NCBI GenBank assembly: GCA_002702655.1
Contig: PABB01000073.1
Coordinates: 62,001-126,000, forward strand
Direction of reading: 5' to 3'
Source of the DNA: Planctomycetaceae bacterium
GTDB taxonomy: Bacteria; Planctomycetota; Planctomycetia; Pirellulales; Lacipirellulaceae
Length of the DNA stretch: 64,000 bases
Shown: piece by piece, positions 9,754 to 18,149 of the stretch
Layout: each line of letters opens with the position of its first letter
Position numbering within the stretch: the stretch's first letter is position 1
Program-made: the position numbers and the translations under genes
Notes under the pieces: model-generated
The model's input: the letters and a program-made list of their open reading frames with translations, nothing else
The model's database searches: none
What the model was told of the DNA's origin: nothing

Positions 9754-10392
9754 GAATATTTCTCCAGCAAGGATGGCGATGGTTTGGATTCGTCACGGAC
9801 GCGCAAGCGGCGCTTGCACCGTCGCTCTGGTTATGGTTCACAAACCGTACCGGACGAATCCTGCTCACCAAACGCCCCGCTGAAGCCCTCCAGCAGCGCT
9901 CGCATTGCGTGCACGGCGACCGGGTTGGCTCGATGACGACCAACCGTCACGCCCAGGATTCGCTGGCGCCGCGGATGGAGTTTTGCTTTGCCAAGCCAAC
10001 GGAAATCTCCCAGCAAAACGCCCCGCCGTGCCAGCGACTCGTCCCGCCATACCTCCTGGCTGGCTTCGACTTGCGCGGCGGAGCGTCCCGATCTGAACGG
10101 GACTTTTGCAGGCAAAACCCGACTTTTGCTCAACGACGGCCGGAGTTGCGGCTGCACGCGCGTCGCGCGACCGGGGCCACGGTCCTGCCCAATCGATCCG
10201 CCCCGCCGGCACGCGTCAGCGCGTGCGGCCTTCACTCTACGCGGCGCAGTGGCTCATTTTCTACGAGAATCTCCCGGGAATAGAACGCGCGGAGAATTCG
10301 CTCCCGCCACAAACCATCGACGTAAGACGCGGGGCCCTCGCGGCATCCAACGGAAAGACCATTCCTATCCCCCTGTCCGTTGAGGTCAACCG
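9754..10392. other. 639-nt intergenic region, no convincing gene
   Basis: Open frames exist on both strands, but none has natural-looking composition, a ribosome site and a recognisable motif together. The region holds a small hairpin, GTCCCG-N7-CGGGAC (10085-10103), followed by TTTT on the plus strand. This resembles a weak intrinsic terminator, though no plus-strand gene precedes it. The last ~140 nt should carry the promoter of the AhpD-like gene. Confidence 0.5.
10085..10108 (+). terminator. Weak terminator-like hairpin, orphan
   Basis: A 6-bp GC stem (GTCCCG/CGGGAC), 7-nt loop and TTTT follow-on. No plus-strand gene lies upstream, so it could end an unannotated small RNA or be chance. 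Confidence 0.25.
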
Positions 10393-10938
10393 ATGCCCCG
10401 CCTTGCCCCCGTCAACACCCAGGACGCGCCCGCCGCCACGGCGGATCTGCTTGCCAACGTCAAAAAGAAAATGGGCGCCGTGCCCAACATCATCGCCACG
10501 ATGGCCCAATCACCGGCCGTGGCCCAAGCGTACCTCGCCTTCAGCCAGGCGCTCTCCGCCGGTTCGCTGCCGGCCCGATTGCGGGAGCAAATCGCCTTGA
10601 CCGTCGGCGAGAGCAATAGGTGCGCGTACTGCGTCTCGGCCCACACGGCGCTCGGCAAGATGGCCGGGCTGTCCGAACAAGAGACTTGCGACGCCCGACG
10701 GGCGACCGCGTCGACCGACAGCGAAACGCAGGCCTTGCGGTTCGCGCAGCAGATCGTGACCGACCGCGGCCTCGTCGCCGACGAAGACGTCGAACGCCTG
10801 CGGCAGGCGGGATACAATGACGGCGCCATTGCCGAAATCGTCGCCAACGTGGCCCTGAATCTGTTCACCAACTACTTCAACCACGTGGCCGGCACCGAGG
10901 TCGACTTTCCCGCCGTGCCCGAACTCGCGGCGAACTAA
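10393..10938 (+). CDS. Carboxymuconolactone decarboxylase / AhpD-like peroxidase-fold protein
   Basis: 181 aa, all-helical AhpD/CMD fold. The redox motif C77-AYC80-VSAH84 (Cys-x2-Cys-x3-His) in ESNRCAYCVSAHTALGK matches the alkylhydroperoxidase-like subgroup, in which the two Cys and the His form the active site. The length and the opening PVNTQDAPAATADLLANVKKKMGAVPN are typical of the ~180-aa single-domain members, which reduce peroxides or act on small cyclic substrates; the substrate is not predictable here. ATG 10393 has GAGGT eight nucleotides upstream. An ECF sigma factor starts 81 nt downstream on the same strand, which suggests co-regulation. Confidence 0.88.
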   Translation: MPRLAPVNTQDAPAATADLLANVKKKMGAVPNIIATMAQSPAVAQAYLAFSQALSAGSLPARLREQIALTVGESNRCAYCVSAHTALGKMAGLSEQETCDARRATASTDSETQALRFAQQIVTDRGLVADEDVERLRQAGYNDGAIAEIVANVALNLFTNYFNHVAGTEVDFPAVPELAAN

Positions 10939-11019
10939 GCGTCGGCGACCGCTCGATCCGGCTCTTGCGGGCCGATCGAGCGGTCTGCTTGCCTGCGCCC
11001 ATTTCCCCCGGCGGGATGC

Positions 11020-11622
11020 ATGAATCGGGACAACGCAACTTGGCGGCAGCAACTCGCGCAGCACGACGCCGGCGCACTGGCCGACCTGCGCGCGACGTTG
11101 ATGCGCAACCTGCGTCGCGGCCTCGCGGGCCGTCCGCGTGCGGACGACTCGTTCTTGGAGGATTGCGCGCAGGAATCGTTGTTGCGCGTGTTGGACAAAC
11201 TGGATCAGTTCCACGGCCGCAGTCAATTCACGACCTGGGCGACGGCCCTTGCCATGCGCGTGGCGTTCGGCGAATTGCGCCGCAGCCGGTGGAAGGACGT
11301 GTCGCTGAGCGACTTGACGGCCGACGACGACCAGGCCGCCCCCGACGTGGCCGGCGATGGCGCGGCCCCCGACGTGCAGCTTCAGCAACGCGACCTAGCG
11401 GCGGCGCTGCTGGCGTCCATTCAGCATGACCTGACGGCGCGCCAACGCACGGCCCTGGTCGCGGAACTGAAGGGCATGCCGCAGGACGAGATCGCCCGGC
11501 AACTCGGCAGCACCCGCAACGCGCTGTACAAGTTGACCCACGACGCCCGCAAGAAGCTGCGCGAGCGTCTCGAGGCGGCCGGCTTCACGGCCGACGACTT
11601 GGTTTCCGACGCAGGCAAGTGA
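11020..11622 (+). CDS. RNA polymerase ECF-type sigma factor
   Basis: 200 aa. Sigma region 2 is at about residues 20-90 (DSFLEDCAQESLLRVLDKLDQF then SQFTTWATALAMRVAFGELRR, the -10 recognition and core-binding helices). An acidic linker (ADDDQAAPDVAGDGAAPD) follows. Region 4 is at about 125-185 (LTARQRTALVAELKGMPQDEIA then RQLGSTRNALYKLTHDARKKLRE, the -35 helix-turn-helix). The arrangement with a small zinc-motif protein starting 10 nt after its stop is the usual ECF sigma/anti-sigma pairing. There is no C-terminal SnoaL extension, so it is not an ECF41-type factor despite the AhpD-like neighbour. Target promoters are unknown; autoregulation of this small cluster is a reasonable guess. Confidence 0.9.
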   Translation: MNRDNATWRQQLAQHDAGALADLRATLMRNLRRGLAGRPRADDSFLEDCAQESLLRVLDKLDQFHGRSQFTTWATALAMRVAFGELRRSRWKDVSLSDLTADDDQAAPDVAGDGAAPDVQLQQRDLAAALLASIQHDLTARQRTALVAELKGMPQDEIARQLGSTRNALYKLTHDARKKLRERLEAAGFTADDLVSDAGK

Positions 11623-11632
11623 GAACCAGCCC

Positions 11633-11884
11633 ATGCCACTCTCCCCAACCGAACTCGCCAAGCTGCTGGAGCTGCTCGCGCAGACCCAGAACCACGAACT
11701 GAATTGCGAGCAGTGTCTGGCGCTGGTCGCGGAGTTTGCCGAGTCGCAGCTGGCGGGCCAATCGGTCGCCGCGAACTTGCAGGCCGTCCAGCAGCATCTG
11801 GCCGTGTGCGGGGAGTGCCGCGAAGAGTACGAAGCCTTGCGTGAAGCGTTGATCTCGATGCGCGAGAACGGCCCTGACGAGTGA
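11633..11884 (+). CDS. Small zinc-finger (zf-HC2-like) putative anti-sigma factor
   Basis: 83 aa, soluble, with no membrane segment. It contains two copies of the H-x3-C-x2-C zinc motif typical of anti-sigma ZAS domains: H21-ELN-C25-EQ-C28 and H55-LAV-C59-GE-C62, each with helical flanks. Anti-sigma ZAS domains normally carry one such motif, so the duplicated arrangement could bind two metals, or one between both halves. It starts 10 nt after the sigma factor stop, so the two are surely co-transcribed. Binding to the sigma factor is inferred from position and motif only. Confidence 0.75.
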   Translation: MPLSPTELAKLLELLAQTQNHELNCEQCLALVAEFAESQLAGQSVAANLQAVQQHLAVCGECREEYEALREALISMRENGPDE

Positions 11885-12101
11885 CGCCAGGGCGTCGACC
11901 GTCCGGCGCGGCAGGCGAGGTGCGCTGCGGGAACGAGGCGATGGCGGCGGTCGACCGACGCCAATTTCTTCCGGCACGTTCGCCAGCCGCGACACGTAAG
12001 ACTCTGGCGTCTTGCGGCGTCTCAACAATGCCGCCCCCGCGGCGACGCTCACGTTGAGTCTGTTTCCCCTGCCCCGCCGGGCACGCCCAGGAGCCATTGC
12101 C

Positions 12102-12485
12102 ATGAACCCTCGCTTTGTGACCAAGACCATGCACGCGTATCTCGACTACCCCGTCGCCGCGAGTCTGATGGCCGCGCCCTTTGTGCTCGAATTGGGTCAT
12201 TCACACCCCATGGCCCGCTGGCTGTCGGTCGGCGCCGGCGTGGCGGCGCTGATCCTGACGCTGTTGACCGACCACCAGCTGGGCGTGCTGCGCGTGTTGC
12301 CGTACGGCGTGCATCTGGCCGTCGATTTTCTGGTCGGCGCGACGTTCATGATCGCGCCGCTCGCCCTGGGGTTCGCCGGCCGGGATGCGTGGTACTACTG
12401 GGCCAACAGCGCGGCCGTGCTGCTGGTCGTGGGATTCCACAAGCCGGAGGTCGAGCCGACGACCGTGGAACCCGCCTGCGCTTAG
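12102..12485 (+). CDS. Small four-helix membrane protein (SPW-repeat-like)
   Basis: 127 aa from ATG 12102, which has AGGAG eight nucleotides before it. After FVTKTMHAYLDYPVA come four hydrophobic segments (ASLMAAPFVLEL, ARWLSVGAGVAALILTLLT, VHLAVDFLVGATFMIAPLALGF, YYWANSAAVLLVVGF), separated by short loops, and a hydrophilic tail with Glu and Pro. The layout, two tandem two-helix units with an APLALGF turn, resembles SPW-repeat inner-membrane proteins, but I hold this loosely. It ends 16 nt before the convergent PEP-CTERM gene. Confidence 0.6.
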   Translation: MNPRFVTKTMHAYLDYPVAASLMAAPFVLELGHSHPMARWLSVGAGVAALILTLLTDHQLGVLRVLPYGVHLAVDFLVGATFMIAPLALGFAGRDAWYYWANSAAVLLVVGFHKPEVEPTTVEPACA

Positions 12486-12501
12486 CCGGGCCAGCGAATC
12501 G

Positions 12502-15102
12502 CTAACCGCGGCGGAGCCGCAGCGCGAGGCAGGAAAAAATGGCCAGCGCCGCCGCGGCCGGTTCGGGCACGGCCGCGGAGTTGGCGGCCGGTTGGGCGCT
12601 CCAGCCGTAGTTGGCCTGCCACTGGGCCAGATCGGCGGCGCTGTGCGGGTCGGGCGAGTCGCCGCGCTGCCAGGCGAGCAGGTCGCCGCCGTCGACGACG
12701 AAGTCCCCGTTGTAGTCGCCGGGCGGCCCCGCCGCGGTGACGGTCAGCAGCGTGTACCCGGCCAGGTCGCCGGCGGTGAGATACTCCAGCGTGTAATCGT
12801 CGCCATACGTGGCGGCGGTGAGCAGCGCCATCGCGCCGGCGTCGGCGTCCCAATAACGAATCGCGTCGGTGCCGCTGACCAGAGCAAGGAAATGGGAGAG
12901 GGAACTTTCTGCGTAGCCGTTCATGGCGAGCATGCCGCCGGTGGCCATGTTGATGAAGCTATCGCCATCGCCGTCGAAGTCGATCGTCAATTTATCGCCA
13001 ACGCTGACCAATCCGCCATGAGCGATCGCCAGCGTGCCATTGCCGTAGCGACCGACGTAGAGGCTGCGGTTGATCGTCCAGGTCGATCCGGCGCCGCTGA
13101 CCGTTACCGCCCCTACAGAACCTTCCTCGTCCCCCACAATGCTGCGCTGAGCGAAATCGCCATACAAGGTGCTGACAGTCCCGCCGCCGGTGACCACCAA
13201 CGACCCCATGCCTCCGCGGCCAATGGTGAAGGCGTCGCTAATGGTCCAGGTCGAGCCGGCGCCGTCAACCGTCACGCCCCCTTTTGAACTACTGTAGGTA
13301 CCGATCGTGGCTTGTCGACTGCTGACAGCCCCGCCGGCGGCGATGTCGAGCACGCCGCTGCCTCGGTTGCCGACATAGATTCGGGCGTCATCGGTCCAGA
13401 CCGAGCCCGCGCCGTCAACCGTGACCGCCCCTGTCGATCCGACCGAAGAGCCGATGATGCAAACACGCGAACTCACTGCCCCGCCGTCGGTGATCGCGAG
13501 CCTGCCGCTGCCGGAGTCACCGACGAACAGATCGCCGTCATTGGCCCAGGTCGAGCCGGCGCCATCGACGGTCACGGCGCCCGTTGAGCCAGCTTTGAAA
13601 CCGACGTAGCCCGCTGTCGACTCGACTACGACTCCATCGGCGATGCTCATCGACCCCGCGCCGCGATGGCCGACGCCCATGGCTCGTGAGCCGTCCACGT
13701 CCAGATGCAGCGTGATATCCTGCCCGGGCAGTTGATCGAGCATGACGGTTTGAGTCAGCCCGCGGGTGGCGTCAAACGCCAGATCGATGTCGGTGACCAG
13801 GCCGTGCGCGTGGATCGTTCCGGTCCCAGTCAGATCGGCGGCCGCGGCCAGCAATCCGCCCGTGGACAGCGTGCCGTTATCGAAGTCGATTCTGCTGGAT
13901 GATGTGAATTCGCGTGCAACCCAGGTGTCATTGGCGACCTGCACCATTCCGCCGCCACTAATTGCGAGCGTGCCGCTTCCGAGAATACCAACGGTGAGAT
14001 CGGTTGTACTCGTCCATTTCGACCCGGCTCCGCTGACTGTAACCGCTCCCGACGAACCAGATCGGTATCCGATGAGACCTTGAGTCGACGGAACAACGAC
14101 CCCCTCGGAGATGCTCATGGTCCCGGCGCCGCCCCACCCCGCCCCCATTGGTCCCGAGCCGTCGATGTCGAGGTTCAGCGTAATACTCTGGCCGGGCAGT
14201 TCATTGAGCGTGACGGATTGAGTGAGCCCGCGCGTCGCGTCAAACGTCAGATCGACGTCGGTGACCACGCCGTGCGCGTGGACCGTACCCGTCCCGGTCA
14301 GATCGGCGGCGGCACTCAAAAGCCCGCCTGCCGAAAGGGTCCCATTGTCAAAGTGAATTCCGCTTGCCGACATGGGATTGCCAGAGACCCAGACGTCTTC
14401 GGCCACATCCACGGTCCCGCCGCCGGTGATTGCCAGCGTGCCACTGCCGAGATTCCCAACGAAAAGGAAACTGTCGTTGGTCCAGGTCGAGCCGGTTCCG
14501 TCGACCGCCACGGCGCCTGATGAGTCGAAATAGGGCCCGCCGATATAGGCCGTGAGGGAGTTGCTAACGGTCGCCCCGCCGGTGATCGCGAGCGTGCCGC
14601 TGCCCTGGAAGCCAACATTTAGACCGCCGCTTTTGGTCCACGTCGAGCCGACGCCGTCGACCGTGACGGCCCCCGTCGAGCCCCTGTCAAATCCAATGTA
14701 GCCCCCGTAATCGCTTACGGTCCCGCCATTGGTGATCGCGAGCGTGCCATTGCCCGACACACCGACCGTAATGCCACCGGGAGCCCAGGTTGAACCGATG
14801 CCATCGACCGTCACGGTCCCCGTCGAGCCGGGGTCGTGGGCGATGAATGCAACCTGGGAGTTCAAGTCGCTGGCCCCATCGATCGTGAGCGTCCCTTCAG
14901 CCGTCTTGCCGATGTAGCCCGTCGTGGCGTCGGTCCACGTGGTCGGATCGCTGGGGTCGACGTCGCCGGTCCAGGTGATGGCGGCGAGCGCGGGGTGGGC
15001 GATGAGGCTGAGGATCGCCGTTGCTGCGAGGACGGCGAAGGGGCGTGCGCGAAGCGCTCGATGCGTGCGACACAGCGGCTGCGGGCGAGAGGAGAGATTC
15101 AT
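12502..15102 (-). CDS. PEP-CTERM protein with T5SS/PEP-CTERM-associated beta-repeats
   Basis: 866-aa exported surface or extracellular protein. A basic N-terminus and hydrophobic segment (about residues 22-40, FAVLAATAILSLIAHPALA) form a signal peptide. The body has about eight repeats of the GSTGAVTVDGxGSTWT...VGxxGSGTLAITxGG type, known from autotransporter-like and PEP-CTERM-associated proteins and expected to form a beta-helix. A 156-residue block recurs (FDNGTL at 252 and 408, each followed by LTGTGTVHAHG-like and LPGQ-ITL sequence), a recent internal duplication. Near 800 is a dockerin-like GDYNGDFVVDGGDLLAWQRG segment, and the C-terminus is VPEP, a hydrophobic stretch and RLRRG, the exosortase sorting tail. 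No exosortase gene is in the window. Possible promoter at 15253-15281. Confidence 0.88.
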   Translation of the reverse strand: MNLSSRPQPLCRTHRALRARPFAVLAATAILSLIAHPALAAITWTGDVDPSDPTTWTDATTGYIGKTAEGTLTIDGASDLNSQVAFIAHDPGSTGTVTVDGIGSTWAPGGITVGVSGNGTLAITNGGTVSDYGGYIGFDRGSTGAVTVDGVGSTWTKSGGLNVGFQGSGTLAITGGATVSNSLTAYIGGPYFDSSGAVAVDGTGSTWTNDSFLFVGNLGSGTLAITGGGTVDVAEDVWVSGNPMSASGIHFDNGTLSAGGLLSAAADLTGTGTVHAHGVVTDVDLTFDATRGLTQSVTLNELPGQSITLNLDIDGSGPMGAGWGGAGTMSISEGVVVPSTQGLIGYRSGSSGAVTVSGAGSKWTSTTDLTVGILGSGTLAISGGGMVQVANDTWVAREFTSSSRIDFDNGTLSTGGLLAAAADLTGTGTIHAHGLVTDIDLAFDATRGLTQTVMLDQLPGQDITLHLDVDGSRAMGVGHRGAGSMSIADGVVVESTAGYVGFKAGSTGAVTVDGAGSTWANDGDLFVGDSGSGRLAITDGGAVSSRVCIIGSSVGSTGAVTVDGAGSVWTDDARIYVGNRGSGVLDIAAGGAVSSRQATIGTYSSSKGGVTVDGAGSTWTISDAFTIGRGGMGSLVVTGGGTVSTLYGDFAQRSIVGDEEGSVGAVTVSGAGSTWTINRSLYVGRYGNGTLAIAHGGLVSVGDKLTIDFDGDGDSFINMATGGMLAMNGYAESSLSHFLALVSGTDAIRYWDADAGAMALLTAATYGDDYTLEYLTAGDLAGYTLLTVTAAGPPGDYNGDFVVDGGDLLAWQRGDSPDPHSAADLAQWQANYGWSAQPAANSAAVPEPAAAALAIFSCLALRLRRG

Positions 15103-15523
15103 ATCAAGCCTGGCGCGGGCGACCCGCGCCGATGAGGCTGCCTGTCGGATTGCTGTCGAGACGTGAGTGGGCAGGATGCCACTTGCGTCGGGGGCGCGGA
15201 CGGGTGGAGAGGTTCCATCTCCCGCCGCCGGGTGGGGCAGATCACACTGGCCATTGTAGCAGGCGTTGCGACGGCTGCCGATGGAATGGAGATTGCCGAG
15301 GCGCCGTTGGGTTGCGCAGAAGCCGGCGGGCGGGGGGGCGTGATGGCACTATGGCCGCGGGTGCTCCAGGTTCTTGAACCTGGACGGTGAAGCCGCGGGA
15401 GGCGTTGTTGCGATGGTTGGGGTGGTCGCGGCGCAGACTTGCGGCGACGCCTCTTGCCGCCTGCGGCGGCCCGGGTTCGAGAACCCGGGCTACCTTTTTC
15501 GCCCTCCCCTTGACCAGCGACAG
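15103..15523. other. 421-nt intergenic region with two short palindromes
   Basis: No gene is supported here. It holds a possible minus-strand promoter (15253-15281) and two short palindromes, TCCAGGTTC-tt-GAACCTGGA-like at 15365-15384 and GCCCGGGTTC-ga-GAACCCGGGC at 15469-15490. Both are built around a GGTTC/GAACC core, and together they could bracket the end of the phosphofructokinase transcript. Confidence 0.6.
15253..15281 (-). promoter_or_regulatory. Possible sigma-70 promoter for the PEP-CTERM repeat gene
   Basis: On the minus strand TCGGCA (-35) is followed after 17 nt by TACAAT (-10). It lies about 150 nt upstream of the ATG at 15102. Matches are 4/6 and 5/6; this comes from inspection only. 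Confidence 0.35.
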
Positions 15524-16648
15524 CTATTTGTCGCCGAGGCAGGTGCCCAGGCGTCTGGCTGTTTTCACCCAGGGGTGGTCCGGCTCGACGAGTTTCTTTT
15601 TCCCCGCAACCTCGGCCAGGGGGACTGGCACGGCGTGGTCGCCGCGGGCGGCGACCATCACGCCGTACTGTTTGTCGGCCACCAGCGCCGCACAACGGGC
15701 GCCCAGCCGCGAGGCAAGCACGCGGTCGGCGGCCGAGGGGGTGCCGCCGCGTTGCAGGTGCCCCAGGATCGTCAGCCGCGACTCCAGCCCGGTCAGTTCC
15801 TCCAACTGCTGGGTCAGCCGCACGGTGTGGTCGACGTGCGCCTGGTGAAAGGCGTTCAGGTCCTCCGACACCTTCTTCTTTTCCTCGCGCGTGCTGGCGG
15901 CGTCTTTGGCGGCGACCAGCTTGGCGACCGTTTCGGATTCCTCGACGGTCATCGCGCCCTCGGCGACCGCGACGATGCTGAACCGCTTGCCTTTGCGAGC
16001 GCGATTTTTGATGGCATCGGCGACCGCTTCGACATGGTAAGGCATCTCGGGCAGCAGAATCACGTCGGCCCCGCCGGCGATGCCCGCGCCCAGCGCGAGC
16101 CAACCTGCGCGGTGCCCCATGGTTTCCAGCACGATGACCCGGTCGTGGCTGGTGGCGGTCGAGTGGAGCCGGTCGATCGCTTCGGTGGCGATCTGCAGCG
16201 CGGTGTCGAAGCCGAACGACACGTCGGTGCCGAAAATGTCGTTGTCGATCGTCTTGGGGAGCGTGACCACGTTGAGCCCCGCCTCGACCAGCCGCATGGC
16301 GTTCTTTTGCGTGCCGCCGCCGCCGATGCAAACCACCGCGTCGAGCCCGTGGCGCTTGTAGGTGTCGACGGCGGCGTCGGTCATGTCGACCATTTTGCCG
16401 CCGATGGGCATCTTGTGCGGTTTGTCGCGGCTGGTGCCCAGGATGGTGCCGCCGTCGGTGAGAATGCCCGAGAGCGTGTCGCTGTCGATCGGCAGCGAGC
16501 GGTCCTGCACGAGTCCGCGAAAGCCGTCGCGGAAGCCGATCAGTTCCATGCCCAGCGTGTCCATGCCCGCTTTGCCGACGCCGCGAATGGCCGCGTTCAG
16601 CCCGGGGCAATCGCCGCCGCTGGTGAGAATGCCAATATATTGAGTCAC
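15524..16648 (-). CDS. pfkA: 6-phosphofructokinase
   Basis: Phosphorylates fructose 6-phosphate to the 1,6-bisphosphate, the committing step of glycolysis. 374 aa from GTG 16648, chosen because AGGAG precedes it at the right spacing and because the fold starts at once with [20 protein letters not shown]. Family motifs are [21 protein letters not shown] (proton-abstracting Asp), [19 protein letters not shown] and [13 protein letters not shown]. The phosphoryl-donor loop reads [11 protein letters not shown], where E. coli PfkA has GGDGS, so the usual Asp is Gly. This loop decides ATP against pyrophosphate use in the family, so donor specificity is uncertain. The C-terminal half has the long helical insert with [13 protein letters not shown]. 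Confidence 0.93.
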   Translation of the reverse strand: MTQYIGILTSGGDCPGLNAAIRGVGKAGMDTLGMELIGFRDGFRGLVQDRSLPIDSDTLSGILTDGGTILGTSRDKPHKMPIGGKMVDMTDAAVDTYKRHGLDAVVCIGGGGTQKNAMRLVEAGLNVVTLPKTIDNDIFGTDVSFGFDTALQIATEAIDRLHSTATSHDRVIVLETMGHRAGWLALGAGIAGGADVILLPEMPYHVEAVADAIKNRARKGKRFSIVAVAEGAMTVEESETVAKLVAAKDAASTREEKKKVSEDLNAFHQAHVDHTVRLTQQLEELTGLESRLTILGHLQRGGTPSAADRVLASRLGARCAALVADKQYGVMVAARGDHAVPVPLAEVAGKKKLVEPDHPWVKTARRLGTCLGDK

Positions 16649-16838
16649 GCTGATCGCTCCTGCGGGGAGTGGCACGGTGCGCGACGCGAGGGGAAAGCGA
16701 GCGCCGGCAAGGGGTGGCTTGGCCGCTGTTATTTTGCCAAACCAGCGAGCCGCGACAACCAGTGGCGGCGAAGAGGCGGCGCTGGGGCCGCGGGGACAAG
16801 ATCGGATTGTCCCGAGACGGCAGGATGAGCGGGTGCTG

Positions 16839-16907
16839 GGGAGGGCGAGGCTCCTGCCGAGCCAATGCGGCATGCCCCCGCCGGCTCGGCAGGAGCCTCG
16901 CCCTCCC
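16839..16907. repeat. Perfect 25-nt inverted repeat (family G copy 1)
   Basis: The arms 16839-16863 and 16883-16907 are exact reverse complements, read GGGAGGGCGAGGCTCCTGCC then GAGCC, with a 19-nt centre. A second 69-nt copy with one arm mismatch is at 31369-31437. It lies upstream of the phosphofructokinase start and downstream of a terminator, so it occupies the promoter region or leader. Confidence 0.9.
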
Positions 16908-16951
16908 TCCGCGTACATCCTGCGCGGACATCAGAATCGGCGAGCGCAAAC

Positions 16952-16996
16952 AAAAAAGGCGACAGCCGGCGGATCCTCCCCTCCGCCGGCGTCGCC
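16952..16996 (-). terminator. Rho-independent terminator of the gene at 17143-17787
   Basis: Minus-strand reading gives GGCGACGCCGGCGGA, a short loop, the complementary arm with one bulge, and then TTTTTT (complement of 16952-16957). The strong GC stem and T-run are a textbook intrinsic terminator. It sits about 150 nt after the stop of the secreted-protein gene. Confidence 0.85.
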
Positions 16997-17142
16997 ATCG
17001 CAGCGGCCGCCTCACTTGGCGCGACTGCGTACGTGCCGCCCAGCACGTGTTGTGCGTCTCTCGCTGCGGCGTCCGTTGTCGCCGCTCGTGTCATCCGTCA
17101 GCCTTCCGCCAGTCGTCAAAACCGTCGGTCCCGCGTCGCCGC

Positions 17143-17787
17143 TTACCGCATGGCCAAATGCGCGGGGATCGCGTCGGCTTCGGTCAGTTCCATCAGCACT
17201 CGCAGCGTGCGGACGGCTTCGACGCGTTGCAGGAAGTTGACCGACGTGTCGGCCGCGATGCGGGTTTCCAGCACGCCCAGTTCCGTGGCCAACGCCGAGC
17301 GGAACGACGTGTCCATCGGGCCGTCCCAGTTTCGCAGCAGCGATTCGATCATCGTCTTCGAACCGGCGTACTTGGGCAGTTGCAGCGCTTCGGGCCAGAC
17401 CGGCATGCCGTCGCGAATGTCTTGCAGCAAGACCTGGGCGGTGGCGGTGCGGACGTCCTCTTCGGCCCGTTGCCGCGAGCGGCGGGCTTCGGCCTTGGCT
17501 TCGACGCGGCGTTGGCGATCGAGCCGATCCTGTTGGCGCCACTCTTCCATCTCGTAGCGGAACGCTTCGCGGCCGCGGTCGACTTCCAGCCAGGTGACGG
17601 CCGCGGCGGCTTCGTCCTTCAGGAAGGCGCCCTGGGCGCGAACCAGCTCGCCGGCGCCGGCGTACCAGTCTCCCAACGCGGTGCTGCGGTGGTGGTAGCC
17701 GTAGTAAGTTCCGTAGCTGTCCTGGGCTTGGGCGGCGGACGCGGCGATCAAGGCGACGACGACGGCAGTTGTGCATGCAGTCTTCAT
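17143..17787 (-). CDS. Secreted protein of unknown function
   Basis: 214 aa from ATG 17787, which has AAGGAG nine nucleotides upstream. Residues 1-20 (MKTACTTAVVVALIAASAAQ) are a clear Sec signal peptide, with cleavage probably at AQA-QD. The mature part starts with Tyr/Gly/His-rich SYGTYYGYHHRS, then is mostly alpha-helical and charged (a run from WRQQDRLDRQRRVEAKAEAR to RQRAEED), followed by a compact domain rich in Leu and Ala. I know no named family; similar short exported helical proteins are common in planctomycetes. It stands alone, with its own terminator downstream and a divergent DinB gene upstream. Confidence 0.75.
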   Translation of the reverse strand: MKTACTTAVVVALIAASAAQAQDSYGTYYGYHHRSTALGDWYAGAGELVRAQGAFLKDEAAAAVTWLEVDRGREAFRYEMEEWRQQDRLDRQRRVEAKAEARRSRQRAEEDVRTATAQVLLQDIRDGMPVWPEALQLPKYAGSKTMIESLLRNWDGPMDTSFRSALATELGVLETRIAADTSVNFLQRVEAVRTLRVLMELTEADAIPAHLAMR

Positions 17788-18149
17788 TGTGAGGCTCCTT
17801 GGCAAGGGGTTGGTGAGTGCGACCCCGTTGGGCGACGGGGCCGCCGGGTCGGTTCTGCCGGTTATAAGGAGCAACGGGGGCGCCAAACCTGTTGGGCAAT
17901 TCTGCAACACTCGCGCAACTCGCCTGCTGGCAACAGGTTGCGGGAAGTCGCAACGGCCCGCGGCCGTGCCAACGGCCAATCGCGGCCCCAATGCGCGCTC
18001 GATTCGACGGCGCTGCGAATCAAGCCGAGATGCAGTCGCGGTGATTCGCCCCGCCTGCGTCGCTGCAGTACGATCGTGGGCGCCGCTGCGGATCGCGCCG
18101 CGTCGGCCGCCGCACCAGTTCACCCGGAACAAGAGAGCGAGTCCCCGCC

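Noticed and set aside
9831-10235. Possible 134-aa minus-strand protein in the 9.8-10.4 kb gap
   Set aside because: Arg/Gly/Ala-rich, no ribosome site, no natural pattern of hydrophobic and polar residues; overlapping frames on the other strand look equally good.
10393-11622. ECF41-type sigma with carboxymuconolactone decarboxylase target
   Set aside because: The sigma factor has no SnoaL-like C-terminal extension and is paired with a zinc-motif protein, unlike ECF41.
12385-13287. Long plus-strand frames opposite the PEP-CTERM repeat gene
   Set aside because: They mirror the beta-repeat codons and read as repetitive Arg/Gly/Val without any family feature; the minus frame has signal peptide, repeats and sorting tail.
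15469-15490. GGGTTCGAGAACCC as a tRNA T-arm
   Set aside because: It is a simple palindrome; no acceptor, D or anticodon stems can be built around it.
15374-16828. A 484-codon plus-strand frame opposite pfkA
   Set aside because: Antisense to a gene with clear catalytic motifs; composition is random-like.
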